From NCBI RefSeq assembly GCF_002858765.1, contig NZ_PJRP01000003.1, forward strand, positions 1-64,000: a stretch of 64,000 nucleotides of DNA. The letters run 5' to 3'. The stretch comes from Cupriavidus pauculus. Lineage in GTDB: Bacteria > Pseudomonadota > Gammaproteobacteria > Burkholderiales > Burkholderiaceae. The translations under genes were made by a program, and so were the position numbers. Shown piece after piece: positions 50,775 through 59,228 of the stretch; position 1 is the first letter of the stretch, and each line of letters starts with the position of its first letter. Under the pieces are notes generated by a model. The model ran no database searches. It saw only the letters and a list, made by a program, of their open reading frames with translations, and was not told the origin of the DNA.

Positions 50775-51788
50775 ATGAACGACCCAGCCCGGGGCGCCAT
50801 CGACAGCGCCAACCTGATGGAACGCCTGCTGTACGAGGTGAAACGCGTGGTGGTGGGACAGGACCACTTCCTGGAACGGGTGCTCGTGGCCATGCTGGCC
50901 GGCGGGCACTTGCTCGTGGAGGGCGTGCCCGGCCTGGCCAAGACGCTGACGGTCAACACGCTGGCGCGAACGATGAGCGGATCGTTCAAGCGCATCCAGT
51001 TCACGCCCGACCTGCTGCCCGCGGACCTGATCGGCACCCGCATGTACAACCAAGGCACCGGCGAGTTCTCCACGGTGCGCGGGCCGGTCTTCGCCCACCT
51101 GCTGCTGGCCGACGAAATCAACCGTGCGCCGGCCAAGGTGCAGAGCGCGCTGCTGGAAGTGATGCAGGAGAAGCAGGTGACGATTGCCGGCGAGTCGCAT
51201 CCGGTGCCGACGCCGTTCCTGGTCATGGCCACGCAGAACCCGATCGAGACCGAGGGCACCTACCCGTTGCCCGAAGCCCAGGTCGACCGTTTCATGATGA
51301 AGGTGCTGGTGGGCTATCCCAGCGAGGAAGAAGAAGTCGTCATCGTCAACCGCGTGACCGGCCCGCGCATCAGCGTGAACGCCATCGCCACGCCCGAGCA
51401 CCTGGCCGGTCTGCAGGAAGAGTGCCGCAAGGTGTACGTGGACCCCGGCCTGATCCAGTACGCGGTGCGCGTGGTGGCCGCCACGCGCAAACCCGCCAGC
51501 CATGGTCTGGAGAATCTGGACCGCTACGTGTCGTTCGGGGCCAGCCCGCGCGCCACCATCGGCCTGATCGAGGGCGCGCGGGCGCTGGCGTACCTGCGCG
51601 GCCGCGACTACGCCCTGCCCGAGGACGTGACCGACCTGGTGCCCGACGTGCTGCGCCATCGCATCGTGCTGTCGTACGAGGCGATCTCCGACGCGGTGAC
51701 GGCCGACCAGCTGATCGCCCGCATCCTGCAGGCGCTGCCGGTGCCGGAACGGCCCATGGAATCCCATGTTCGGGCGGCTGCGCGCTAA
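50775..51788 (+). CDS. MoxR-family AAA+ ATPase
   Basis: A 337-residue chaperone-like ATPase. Walker A is GVPGLAKT (about residues 56-63), Walker B LLADEINRAP (about 112-121), sensor region MATQNPIETEGTYPLPEAQ with the following DRF. CGGAGG precedes the ATG. MoxR proteins work with VWA proteins in metal-cofactor or envelope-complex maturation. Its 3' end overlaps the DUF58 gene by 23 bp. Confidence 0.95.
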   Translation: MNDPARGAIDSANLMERLLYEVKRVVVGQDHFLERVLVAMLAGGHLLVEGVPGLAKTLTVNTLARTMSGSFKRIQFTPDLLPADLIGTRMYNQGTGEFSTVRGPVFAHLLLADEINRAPAKVQSALLEVMQEKQVTIAGESHPVPTPFLVMATQNPIETEGTYPLPEAQVDRFMMKVLVGYPSEEEEVVIVNRVTGPRISVNAIATPEHLAGLQEECRKVYVDPGLIQYAVRVVAATRKPASHGLENLDRYVSFGASPRATIGLIEGARALAYLRGRDYALPEDVTDLVPDVLRHRIVLSYEAISDAVTADQLIARILQALPVPERPMESHVRAAAR

Positions 51789-52761
51789 GCGCCAAAGCGG
51801 CCCGACAGGCGTCGTCGCCGGCGACGGCGTGGCGCGCGTGGGCACCAGCCAGACCGACGCGCTGCTGCGCCGGCTGGAATGGACCGTGGTGCGCCGGCTC
51901 GACGGCCTGCTGCAGGGCGACTACCGCACGCTGTTTCGCGGCTTCGGGCTCGACCTGGCCGACTTGCGCGAGTACCACCCCGGCGACGACGTGCGCCATA
52001 TCGACTGGAACGTGACGGCCCGGCTGCAGACCCCGCATGTACGCGAGTACCAGGAAGATCGCGAGGTGGCCGTCTGGTTTCTGCTGGACCTCAGCGCATC
52101 GGTCGACTTCGGGTCTGGCACCGTGCGCAAGCGCGACCTGCTGACCGACTTTTCCACGGTCATGGCGCTGCTGCTGACCCGCTACGGCAATCGCGTGGGC
52201 ACCGTGCTGTACGGCGGCGCCGCCACGGCCTCGGCGTCGGTCGTGCCGGCGCGCGCCGGCCGCCGCCACCTGATGCACCTGCTGGACCGCATGCACACCA
52301 CGCCGGCCGCATCGCCGGGCGACACCCGCCTGCGCGATCTGCTGGAGCGCGCCCGGTCCGTCGCGAAACGCCGCTCGGTGATGTTCGTCGTCTCCGATTT
52401 CATCAGCGCGCCAGGCTGGCGGGCATCGCTGGCGATGCTGGCGCGGCGCCACGAAGTAGTAGCCGTGCGGCTGGTCGATCCGCTGGAGCTGGCCCTGCCC
52501 GACCTGGGCGTGGTGGTGATGCAGGACGCCGAAACAGGCGAGCAGATGGTAGTGGATACCCACGACAAGGGCTTTCGCAAGCGCTTTGCCGCCATCGCCG
52601 ACGCCCGCGAGGCCGAACTGCGCCTGTGCTTTACCCGTGCCGGCGTGGATTGCCTGACCCTGTCCACCGACACCCGCCTGGACCTGGCGCTGCTGCAGTT
52701 CGCACGCCAGCGCAGCCGACGCCTGGGCACCGCACGCGACGCCACCAGGGGCATCGCATGA
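51766..52761 (+). CDS. DUF58 (VWA-like) protein
   Basis: A 331-residue DUF58 protein, standard partner of MoxR. The hallmark segment YHPGDDVRHIDWNVTAR (residues about 67-83) and the degenerate VWA stretch VWFLLDLSASVDFGSG (DxSxS) are present. No membrane helices are evident. Coupled to both neighbours: 23-bp overlap with moxR and ATGA overlap with the VWA gene. Confidence 0.93.
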   Translation: MFGRLRAKRQSGPTGVVAGDGVARVGTSQTDALLRRLEWTVVRRLDGLLQGDYRTLFRGFGLDLADLREYHPGDDVRHIDWNVTARLQTPHVREYQEDREVAVWFLLDLSASVDFGSGTVRKRDLLTDFSTVMALLLTRYGNRVGTVLYGGAATASASVVPARAGRRHLMHLLDRMHTTPAASPGDTRLRDLLERARSVAKRRSVMFVVSDFISAPGWRASLAMLARRHEVVAVRLVDPLELALPDLGVVVMQDAETGEQMVVDTHDKGFRKRFAAIADAREAELRLCFTRAGVDCLTLSTDTRLDLALLQFARQRSRRLGTARDATRGIA

Positions 52762-53831
52762 TCGATGCGCTGAGCCGGCTGCCGGCCCTGAGCTTCCTGT
52801 GGCCCGCCATGCTCTGGCTGCTGGCGCTGGTCCTGCTGATCGGCGCGGGCTACCTGTGGCTCGACGCACGCCGGCGCCGGGCCGCCGCCCAGTACCCGGC
52901 CTTGCGCCTCGCCGGGACGGCCGACGCTGCGCACACGGCGGGCAAGGCCTCGACGAACTGGCGTCGCCATGTAGCGCCCGTGCTCGCGCTGCTGGCGCTG
53001 GTCGCATTGGTCGTGGCCATCGCGCGGCCCCAGGCGGTGATGGTGCTGCCGTCGCGTATCGAGACGGTGGTGCTGGTGATCGATCTGTCGGGCAGCATGC
53101 GCGCGCAGGACGTCAAGCCTAGCCGCCTGCGCGCCGCGCAGGGGGCGGCCAAGGTGCTGCTCGATGCGCAGCCGTCCGGCGTCAGCATGGCGGTGGTGGC
53201 GATGGCTGGCACCGCGGCCGTGGCGCAAGCGCCCAGCCGCCGCAAGGACGACGTGGCCGCCGCCATCGACAGGCTGAAGCCACAGGGCGGTACGGCGCTG
53301 GGCAACGGGCTGCTGATCGCGCTGACGACGCTGATGCCGGAACTGACGGACGAAGCGGCGCGTGTGATGAACGAGGACGGGCCGGTGCAGAAATCGATGC
53401 CGGGTGACACGGACGAGACTGTGGCGCCCGGCTCCTATGCCTCCGGCGCGATCGTGCTGTTCTCCGACGGCGAGAGCAATGCCGGCCCGGCCGCGCTGCA
53501 GGCCGCCCAATTGGCCGCCGACCACGGCGTGCGCATCTACACCGTGGGCGTGGGCACCGTCGAAGGCGTGGTGCTGAAGGTCGACGGCATGTCGGCCCGC
53601 GTCAGGCTCGACGAACAGGTGCTGAAGCAAGTGGCCGATGCCACCGGGGCCGAGTACTTCCGGCTGGAAGACGCGTCACGGCTCAAGACCGTGTACCGAG
53701 CCATCAACGCCCGGCTGGCTTCCGGCAAGCGCGACCAGATCGAGATCACCGCGTTCTTTGCCGCGCTGGGTGCCTTGCTGGCGACCTGCGCGGGGCTGCT
53801 GTCGCTGTGGTGGTTCGGGCGCGTGCTGTAA
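52758..53831 (+). CDS. VWA-domain membrane protein (BatA/BatB-like)
   Basis: A 357-residue inner-membrane protein: N-terminal helices (about 13-35 and 70-90), VWA domain with MIDAS VIDLSGSMR and VLFSDGESNAGP, and a C-terminal helix (about 332-352). The start at 52758 overlaps the DUF58 stop. The order HtrA-like, MoxR, DUF58, VWA, with a second VWA gene divergent, forms a compact MoxR system; DUF4381 and Bat TPR genes are not found. Confidence 0.92.
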   Translation: MIDALSRLPALSFLWPAMLWLLALVLLIGAGYLWLDARRRRAAAQYPALRLAGTADAAHTAGKASTNWRRHVAPVLALLALVALVVAIARPQAVMVLPSRIETVVLVIDLSGSMRAQDVKPSRLRAAQGAAKVLLDAQPSGVSMAVVAMAGTAAVAQAPSRRKDDVAAAIDRLKPQGGTALGNGLLIALTTLMPELTDEAARVMNEDGPVQKSMPGDTDETVAPGSYASGAIVLFSDGESNAGPAALQAAQLAADHGVRIYTVGVGTVEGVVLKVDGMSARVRLDEQVLKQVADATGAEYFRLEDASRLKTVYRAINARLASGKRDQIEITAFFAALGALLATCAGLLSLWWFGRVL

Positions 53832-53853
53832 GCGTCTAGCCGGCCCCGGCCCG

Positions 53854-54327
53854 CTATCGAGGCTGCAGAACCAGCAGCGTGGATGTGCCATGCGCCAGTA
53901 CGCGGCCCGAGGTGTCGGTCACGCGGCAGTCGGCGGTGATGATCTGGCGGCCCTGCGTGATGACGCGCCCTTCGGCACGCACACGCCCGGTATCGGGCTT
54001 GATCGCGCGCGAGAAATTGCCCCGGGTTTCCACGGTGGTGTAGCCGGTGCCAGCCGGCAGCACGGAATTGGCCGCGCACCCCGTGGCGCTATCGATCAGC
54101 GTCAGGGCCCAGCCGCCATGCACGGTGCCCATCGGATTGAGCAGATGCGCGCCTGGGTCGCCCTCGAACGCGGCAAACCCGTCGCCCACTTCCACCAGCC
54201 AGAAACCCAGCGCCTGACCAATCGGCGGCTGCGGCAGTCGCCCATCGACGATGGCCTCCAGCACGGCCTTGCCGGTCATGCCCGCAATGTCGGCGGGGTT
54301 GGCCACGCCATAGTGATAGTCGGTCAC
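53854..54327 (-). CDS. PaaI-family hotdog thioesterase
   Basis: A 157-residue single hotdog-fold acyl-CoA thioesterase. The helix block GTVHGGWALTLIDSATGCA (about 69-87) matches the HGG motif of PaaI-type enzymes and TVETRGNFSRAIKPDTG the following strand. Convergent with the VWA gene. Downstream of the HxlR regulator on the same strand with 75 bp between, so cotranscription is possible. Confidence 0.88.
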   Translation of the reverse strand: MTDYHYGVANPADIAGMTGKAVLEAIVDGRLPQPPIGQALGFWLVEVGDGFAAFEGDPGAHLLNPMGTVHGGWALTLIDSATGCAANSVLPAGTGYTTVETRGNFSRAIKPDTGRVRAEGRVITQGRQIITADCRVTDTSGRVLAHGTSTLLVLQPR

Positions 54328-54401
54328 GCACGTCTCCTTGTTGAGTGTGGGGTGGGCCGGGAATGGATGCGGCCTGCGCGCGCCAGCTTATCCGAGCCCG
54401 A

Positions 54402-54902
54402 TTACTTGCGCTTGTACGCCTCGCGCCGGGCCGCGCGTTCTTGCGCAAATCGGGCGCTGACGGTGGGTTCCAGGTCCTGGCGTTTCACGGGCTCGCCGCA
54501 ATGCGGGCAGACGCTGGCCAGGCCAACGTCGTGTCCGCAGGCGCGATGCACAAAGCGCACGGCCAGCCCCTCGTCCTCGTCCTTGCACCACGTCTCGCCC
54601 CAGGCGCGCAGCGCGTAGATCACGGGATAGAAGTCCCAACCCTTTTGGGTCAGATGGTATTCGTACCGGAGTGGCTTTTCCTGATACGGCTGGCGCTCCA
54701 CCATGCCGTCGGCCTCCATGGCCTTGAGACGCGTGGTCAGCATCTGCGGCGTGGCCCCGGTCTGGATCTGCATTTCCTCGAAGCGCGCATTGCCCATGTA
54801 CAGCTCGCGCAGCACCAGCAGCGTCCATTTATCGCCCACGACCTCCACCGACCGCGCCACCGGGCACGCCGTATCCATCCGCTCTTCTGCCGTTCGCGTC
54901 AC
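54402..54902 (-). CDS. HxlR-family transcriptional regulator
   Basis: A 166-residue winged-helix regulator. HxlR signature CPVARSVEVVGDKWTLLVLRE (Cys13) and LTQKGWDFYPVIYALRAWGE are visible, followed by a CxxC...-type tail (CGHDVGLASVCPHCGEPV) that could bind zinc or sense redox state. Divergent from a cysteine hydrolase / aldehyde dehydrogenase / YciI operon; two near-identical 17-bp sites lie between. Confidence 0.92.
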   Translation of the reverse strand: MTRTAEERMDTACPVARSVEVVGDKWTLLVLRELYMGNARFEEMQIQTGATPQMLTTRLKAMEADGMVERQPYQEKPLRYEYHLTQKGWDFYPVIYALRAWGETWCKDEDEGLAVRFVHRACGHDVGLASVCPHCGEPVKRQDLEPTVSARFAQERAARREAYKRK

Positions 54903-54920
54903 TGCTCGACTCCGATAGTC

Positions 54921-54937
54921 ACTACTTTTTTCATAGT
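54921..54937. promoter_or_regulatory. HxlR operator candidate, site 1 (hxlR side)
   Basis: ACTACTTTTTTCATAGT, 19 bp upstream of the hxlR start. It differs from site 2 at two of seventeen positions. It overlaps TACTAT on the minus strand, a plausible -10 of hxlR, consistent with autorepression. Confidence 0.65.
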
Positions 54938-54994
54938 AGCACGATTACGACCGATGCCTGGCATCGCCATCCCACCCCGAAACCCTTATGTTTC

Positions 54995-55022
54995 TTGACA
55001 CTATGTTTTTCATAGTTATACT
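54995..55022 (+). promoter_or_regulatory. Sigma70 promoter of the cysteine-hydrolase operon
   Basis: TTGACA (54995-55000), 16-bp spacer, TATACT (55017-55022). The spacer is almost exactly the palindromic site 2, so a repressor bound there would block polymerase. The leader to the ATG at 55133 is about 100 bases. Confidence 0.75.
55000..55016. promoter_or_regulatory. HxlR operator candidate, site 2
   Basis: ACTATG-TTTTT-CATAGT, a perfect 6-bp inverted repeat with a 5-bp centre, lying between the -35 and -10 of the operon promoter. Confidence 0.7.
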
Positions 55023-55132
55023 CTGACCGTATCTGCAGCGCGAGACGTCGCGTTGCGTGACCGTCAAGGCAGGCAGGCGCCCCTGCACCCGAAGCGACTG
55101 ATGTCGCACACGCCTGAATGGAGTAGCACGCA

Positions 55133-55789
55133 ATGACAACCCCCTCATATCCCGCGGCCCGCACCGGCCTGTTGCTGGTCGATCCGTACAACGACTTTCT
55201 TTCCGATGGCGGCAAGCTGTTCCCGATGTTGCGGAACGTGGCGGACGATGTTCGCCTGCTCGACAACCTGCGCGCCGCAGTGGCCGCGGCACGTGACGCC
55301 GGCATCCAGGTGTTCTATGTCCCGCACCGTCGCTGGCAGCCGGGCGACTACGACAACTGGGACCATCCGAACCCAACCCAGCGCCTGGTGCAGCAGCGCC
55401 ATACGTTCGCCAAGGGTACCTGGGGCGGCGAATGGCACCCCGACTTCGTGCCGCAGGACGGCGACATCATCGTCCAGGAGCACTGGGGACAGAGCGGATT
55501 CGCCAATACCGATCTCGACTTCCAGCTCAAACAGCAAGGTGTCACCCACGTGATCGTGGTGGGCCTGCTGGCCAATACCTGCATCGAATCCACCGCGCGC
55601 TTCGCCATGGAGCTGGGCTACCACGTCACGCTGGTCAAGGACGCCACGGCAGCCTTTGCGCGGGAAATGATGCATGCCGCGCACCACCTGAACGGCCCCA
55701 CGTTCGCGCATGAAATCCTGACCACCGGCGAGCTTGTCGCCGCCCTGCCCGCCACCCTGTCCACTGCCACACAGGAGGCCACGGCATGA
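55133..55789 (+). CDS. Isochorismatase-family cysteine hydrolase
   Basis: A 218-residue hydrolase of the isochorismatase/nicotinamidase fold. Catalytic elements: Asp17 in LLLVDPYND, a Lys in FAKGTWGGEW, and Cys150 in VVGLLANTCIESTAR with the typical cis-peptide region. Such enzymes hydrolyse amides, ureas or vinyl ethers. Its stop overlaps the ATG of the aldehyde dehydrogenase gene. Regulated presumably by HxlR through the palindrome in its promoter. Confidence 0.92.
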   Translation: MTTPSYPAARTGLLLVDPYNDFLSDGGKLFPMLRNVADDVRLLDNLRAAVAAARDAGIQVFYVPHRRWQPGDYDNWDHPNPTQRLVQQRHTFAKGTWGGEWHPDFVPQDGDIIVQEHWGQSGFANTDLDFQLKQQGVTHVIVVGLLANTCIESTARFAMELGYHVTLVKDATAAFAREMMHAAHHLNGPTFAHEILTTGELVAALPATLSTATQEATA

Positions 55790-57363
55790 ACCTCACCGGC
55801 AATCTCCTGATCGGCGCGCAGGAAGTGCGCGCCACGGCCGGCGCCATGCGCGCGCTGAACCCCGCCACCAACCTCACGTTTGCACCCGATTTCGCATTTG
55901 GCGGCGCCGACGAGGTGGACCGCGCCGCGCAACTGGCCGATGAAGCCTTCGACAGCTATAACGCCACCAGCCTCGCGGTACGGGCGGCATTCCTGGAACG
56001 GATCGCTGGCGGGCTGGATGCCCACGCGCGGGTGCTGGCCCAGCGCGCTTCGCTGGAAACCGGCCTGCCAGCCGCCCAGCTGGAAGCCGAGGCCGCCAAG
56101 TCGGCAACGCAGTTCCGCCAGTTCGCGGGTGTCGTGCGCCGGGGCCGTTTCCGGCAGGCCACGATCGACCCGGCCCAGCCCGATCGCCAGCCGCGCCCGC
56201 GCATGGACCATCGCATGCAGAAGATCGGCATCGGCCCCATCGCGATCTTCGGCGCCAGCAATTTCCCGATCTCGTATTCGGTGGCCGGGGGCGACACGGC
56301 GTCGGCGCTGGCGGCGGGCTGCCCGGTCATCCTGAAGGCGCACAATGCGCACCCGGGCACCTCCGAGATCATGGGCCGCATCATCCAGCAGGCGGTCAAG
56401 GACGCCGGCCTGCATGAAGGCGTGTTCTCGATGCTGCGCGGCGACGGCAACGCGATTGGCGAGGCGCTGGTGGATCATCCGCTCGTCAAGGGCGTGACGT
56501 TCACGGGCTCCGAGGCCGGCGGCATGGCGCTGTATCGCCGCGCCCAGCAGCGGCCCGATCCGATTCCGGTCTTTACCGAGATGACCAGCGTGAACCCGAC
56601 GTTCGTGCTGCCGGACGCCCTGGCAGCACGCGGCGCGCAGATTGGCGACGGCTTTGCCGAGCGGATGCTGGTCAACGTGGGCCAGGCCTGCCTGAAGCCC
56701 GCCATCCTGCTGGCTGTCGACGGCGCCGGCTACGACGCAATGCGCGAAGCCATGATTGCCCGCGTCCACGCCATGCACGCCCGCACGATGCTGACGCCGG
56801 GCATCCAGCAGGCCTACCGCAAGGGGCTGGACCGCCAGCATGCCGCCGGCGCGGAAACGATTGCCGCCGGCGTGGCGCCCACGGGCACATGGGACGGCCA
56901 GTCGTACCTGTTCGAGGTCGATGGCGCACGGCTGCGCGATGAGCCGGCCCTGCTGGAAGAAGTGTTCGGGCCGGCGGCGCTGCTGGTGCGCGTGAAGGAT
57001 ACGGACGAACTGGTCGCCATCGCGCGGCGCTTCCGCGGCCAGCTGTCGGCCACGCTGCATCTGGAACAGGCCGACCTTTCGCTGGCCACCCGCCTGCTGC
57101 CGATCCTGGAACGCCGTACCGGCCGCATCGTGGTCAACGCCTTCGCGCATCCGCAGGAGGTGTCCGATGCATCGATCCATGGCGGCCCCTTCCCGGCCAC
57201 GTCGGACAGCCGCTTCACGTCGGTAGGCATGACCGCTGTCGAGCGCTTCCTGCGACCGGTCTGCTACCAGGGTTTTCCGGACGCGCTGCTGCCCGAGGCC
57301 CTGCGGCACGACAACCCGCTCGGCCTCTGGCGCCTGACCGATGGCGAACCCGCGCAGTCCTGA
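55786..57363 (+). CDS. Aldehyde dehydrogenase (alpha-ketoglutarate-semialdehyde type)
   Basis: A 525-residue ALDH of the subgroup with ketoglutarate semialdehyde and long-chain NADP-type dehydrogenases. Visible: IFGASNFPISYSVAGGDTAS, KAHNAHPGTSE, FTGSEAGGMALYRRA, and NVGQACLKPAILL with the catalytic Cys; EEVFGPAALLV near residue 390. Coupled to the cysteine hydrolase upstream by ATGA overlap and 27 bp from the YciI gene. The three-gene unit suggests hydrolysis of an amide followed by aldehyde oxidation (inference). Confidence 0.9.
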   Translation: MNLTGNLLIGAQEVRATAGAMRALNPATNLTFAPDFAFGGADEVDRAAQLADEAFDSYNATSLAVRAAFLERIAGGLDAHARVLAQRASLETGLPAAQLEAEAAKSATQFRQFAGVVRRGRFRQATIDPAQPDRQPRPRMDHRMQKIGIGPIAIFGASNFPISYSVAGGDTASALAAGCPVILKAHNAHPGTSEIMGRIIQQAVKDAGLHEGVFSMLRGDGNAIGEALVDHPLVKGVTFTGSEAGGMALYRRAQQRPDPIPVFTEMTSVNPTFVLPDALAARGAQIGDGFAERMLVNVGQACLKPAILLAVDGAGYDAMREAMIARVHAMHARTMLTPGIQQAYRKGLDRQHAAGAETIAAGVAPTGTWDGQSYLFEVDGARLRDEPALLEEVFGPAALLVRVKDTDELVAIARRFRGQLSATLHLEQADLSLATRLLPILERRTGRIVVNAFAHPQEVSDASIHGGPFPATSDSRFTSVGMTAVERFLRPVCYQGFPDALLPEALRHDNPLGLWRLTDGEPAQS

Positions 57364-57390
57364 TCACCGTCCCGAATCGAGGAGCCCCTC

Positions 57391-57684
57391 ATGCAATATC
57401 TTGTTCTGGTATCCCGCAATGCCGTCGCCCCCAAGGAACCGCCGACGGCGGCCGAGCGCGAAGCGGAGTCCGAGTTCGTCCGTCATCTCCATGCGGAAGG
57501 CATGGTCCGGCAGATCTGGCTGCGCGATGGCGGCGCGGTGATCCTGGCGGAAGCTGCCGATGCCCAGTCGCTTGAACAGACGTTCGCCACGCTGCCGCTG
57601 GTGCAATCGGGTTTCCTGGATGCGCCCACGGTGATCCGGCTCCAGCCGTATCCGGGGTTCGGCCCGCGAGGGCCGCTGGGTTGA
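57391..57684 (+). CDS. YciI family protein
   Basis: A 97-residue ferredoxin-like alpha/beta protein related to YciI and muconolactone isomerase-like domains. MQYLVLVSRN start, HLHAEGMVRQIWLRDGGAVIL and the LEQTFATLPLVQSGFLD block place it in this family. CGAGGAG precedes the ATG. Last gene of the HxlR-linked operon. Precise role unknown. Confidence 0.8.
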   Translation: MQYLVLVSRNAVAPKEPPTAAEREAESEFVRHLHAEGMVRQIWLRDGGAVILAEAADAQSLEQTFATLPLVQSGFLDAPTVIRLQPYPGFGPRGPLG

Positions 57685-57750
57685 AGTAGGCCGGTGGGCG
57701 GCCAGGCTGGCGATCAGACGCCCGATGAGGCCGCCAATCAGGTCGCCAAA

Positions 57751-58992
57751 TCAGGCCGCAGTGATGCAGTCCTGCTCGGCCTGGACGGCGGGCTCCGGCT
57801 CGTCGTCGGGCCCCATGCTGGAGGCCAGCACGAACTGGTCGCGGCCGCACTGCTTGGCCATGTAGAGTGCGCGGTCGGCTTCGGCAAACAGGTTGCGCCA
57901 CAGGCCGTCGCGGCTCGACGGGCCGCCGTGCAGCTGCGCCACGCCGATGCTGACGGTGGCATGGGCACAACCGGGGCCGTCGCCGTCGGGCAAGGCAATC
58001 GCCCTGACCTTGCGCAGGATGCGGTTGGCCAGCGCCGTGGCCTGGTGCTCGTCGGTGTGCGGGCAGAGGATGCAGAATTCCTCGCCACCGTAGCGCGCGG
58101 CAAAATCCGAAGCGCGCCGCGAATTGTCGAGCGCGGTAGCGATGTCGCGCAGCACCTGGTCGCCGGCGTGGTGGCCGTGCCGGTCGTTGACGCGTTTGAA
58201 GTGGTCGACGTCGATCACCAGGCACGACAGCGGATCGCCATCGCGCTGCCAGCGCGCCACCAGGCCGATGGCGGTCATGTCCAGCGCGCCACGGTTCAGC
58301 AGGCCGGTCAGCGCGTCCAGGCGCGCGCCACTTTCATTGCGGGCGATGATCTGTTCCATCGCCATCAGGCTGAAGCCGAACAGGCCCAGCAGCACCGCCA
58401 CCATCGGCGCCAGCGGCCAGATCGACGCGCTGGTCTGCAGGAAGAACGGCGTGATGGCCAGCCCCTTGAACGTGGCGCCGTAGCTCAGCGCCGCCACCTG
58501 CGAGCCAAGCAGCACGAGATGCGATGCCAGCACCAGCGGCCCGCCGATGCTGGTACGGCCGCGCCGGCTGCGCAGCATCGTGACGATGGTGACGAACGAG
58601 ATCATGGCCAGCATGCCGTACGCCACGTTATGCAGCAGCACGCGGCCATCTGACAGGCCGGTCATCAGCACCAGCAGCACCAGCGTGACCAGCCCGATGA
58701 CGCGCAACGGCAGCGCGCGATCCGCCAGGCCATAATAGACGCGCACGCCGCGATAGATCGTCAGCCTGCCGATCAGGTAGGCCGCGGCGCCCAGCGCGGA
58801 GAGCTGCAGCGAACCGCCGGCGGCGCTGGTGGCCACCACCAGGCCGGCGCCCGATGCCACCACATGCCCCACGGCCCACAGGCGCCCTGCCTCGCTGGCG
58901 CGCAGCGCGAGCACCAGCCCCGCGGCCATGACCAGCGTGCTGGAAAACACCACCATCATGACGACCAGAATCGTCTGCTGAGCCAGGTGCAC
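57751..58992 (-). CDS. Membrane diguanylate cyclase (GGDEF)
   Basis: A 413-residue enzyme making c-di-GMP. Six to seven N-terminal helices (to about residue 210) form a membrane sensor module, followed by a GGDEF domain with active-site GGEEF (302-306) and the RxxD inhibitory site RASD (293-296) exactly five residues before it. I start at GTG 58992 because AAGAGGAAA lies upstream and the helix begins at once; the frame is open 66 codons further. No EAL domain, no partner nearby. Confidence 0.9.
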   Translation of the reverse strand: MHLAQQTILVVMMVVFSSTLVMAAGLVLALRASEAGRLWAVGHVVASGAGLVVATSAAGGSLQLSALGAAAYLIGRLTIYRGVRVYYGLADRALPLRVIGLVTLVLLVLMTGLSDGRVLLHNVAYGMLAMISFVTIVTMLRSRRGRTSIGGPLVLASHLVLLGSQVAALSYGATFKGLAITPFFLQTSASIWPLAPMVAVLLGLFGFSLMAMEQIIARNESGARLDALTGLLNRGALDMTAIGLVARWQRDGDPLSCLVIDVDHFKRVNDRHGHHAGDQVLRDIATALDNSRRASDFAARYGGEEFCILCPHTDEHQATALANRILRKVRAIALPDGDGPGCAHATVSIGVAQLHGGPSSRDGLWRNLFAEADRALYMAKQCGRDQFVLASSMGPDDEPEPAVQAEQDCITAA

Positions 58993-59228
58993 GGGAATCG
59001 GTTTCCTCTTAAAGCTACCGGGGGCGGCTGCCGTTATGCACGTTAACCCTTTCTGGGTGACCCGACGTGAAGTGACAGTGGACTGAAACGCCGCGCAGGG
59101 GTGCGAGTCGAAGGCGAAAGGACGCATCATAGCCCGCACGCCAGCCGGGGCGCACCCCCGGCAAGCCGGGTACTCACCCCATTTTTGCAATGGTTTGCAA
59201 TGCGCGGGAAAACCGCCAGGCGGAATGC

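Noticed and set aside
51879-52757. Upstream extension of the VWA frame
   Set aside because: It lies out of frame inside the DUF58 gene; the VWA gene starts at 52758 with an ATGA overlap and a normal membrane N-terminus.
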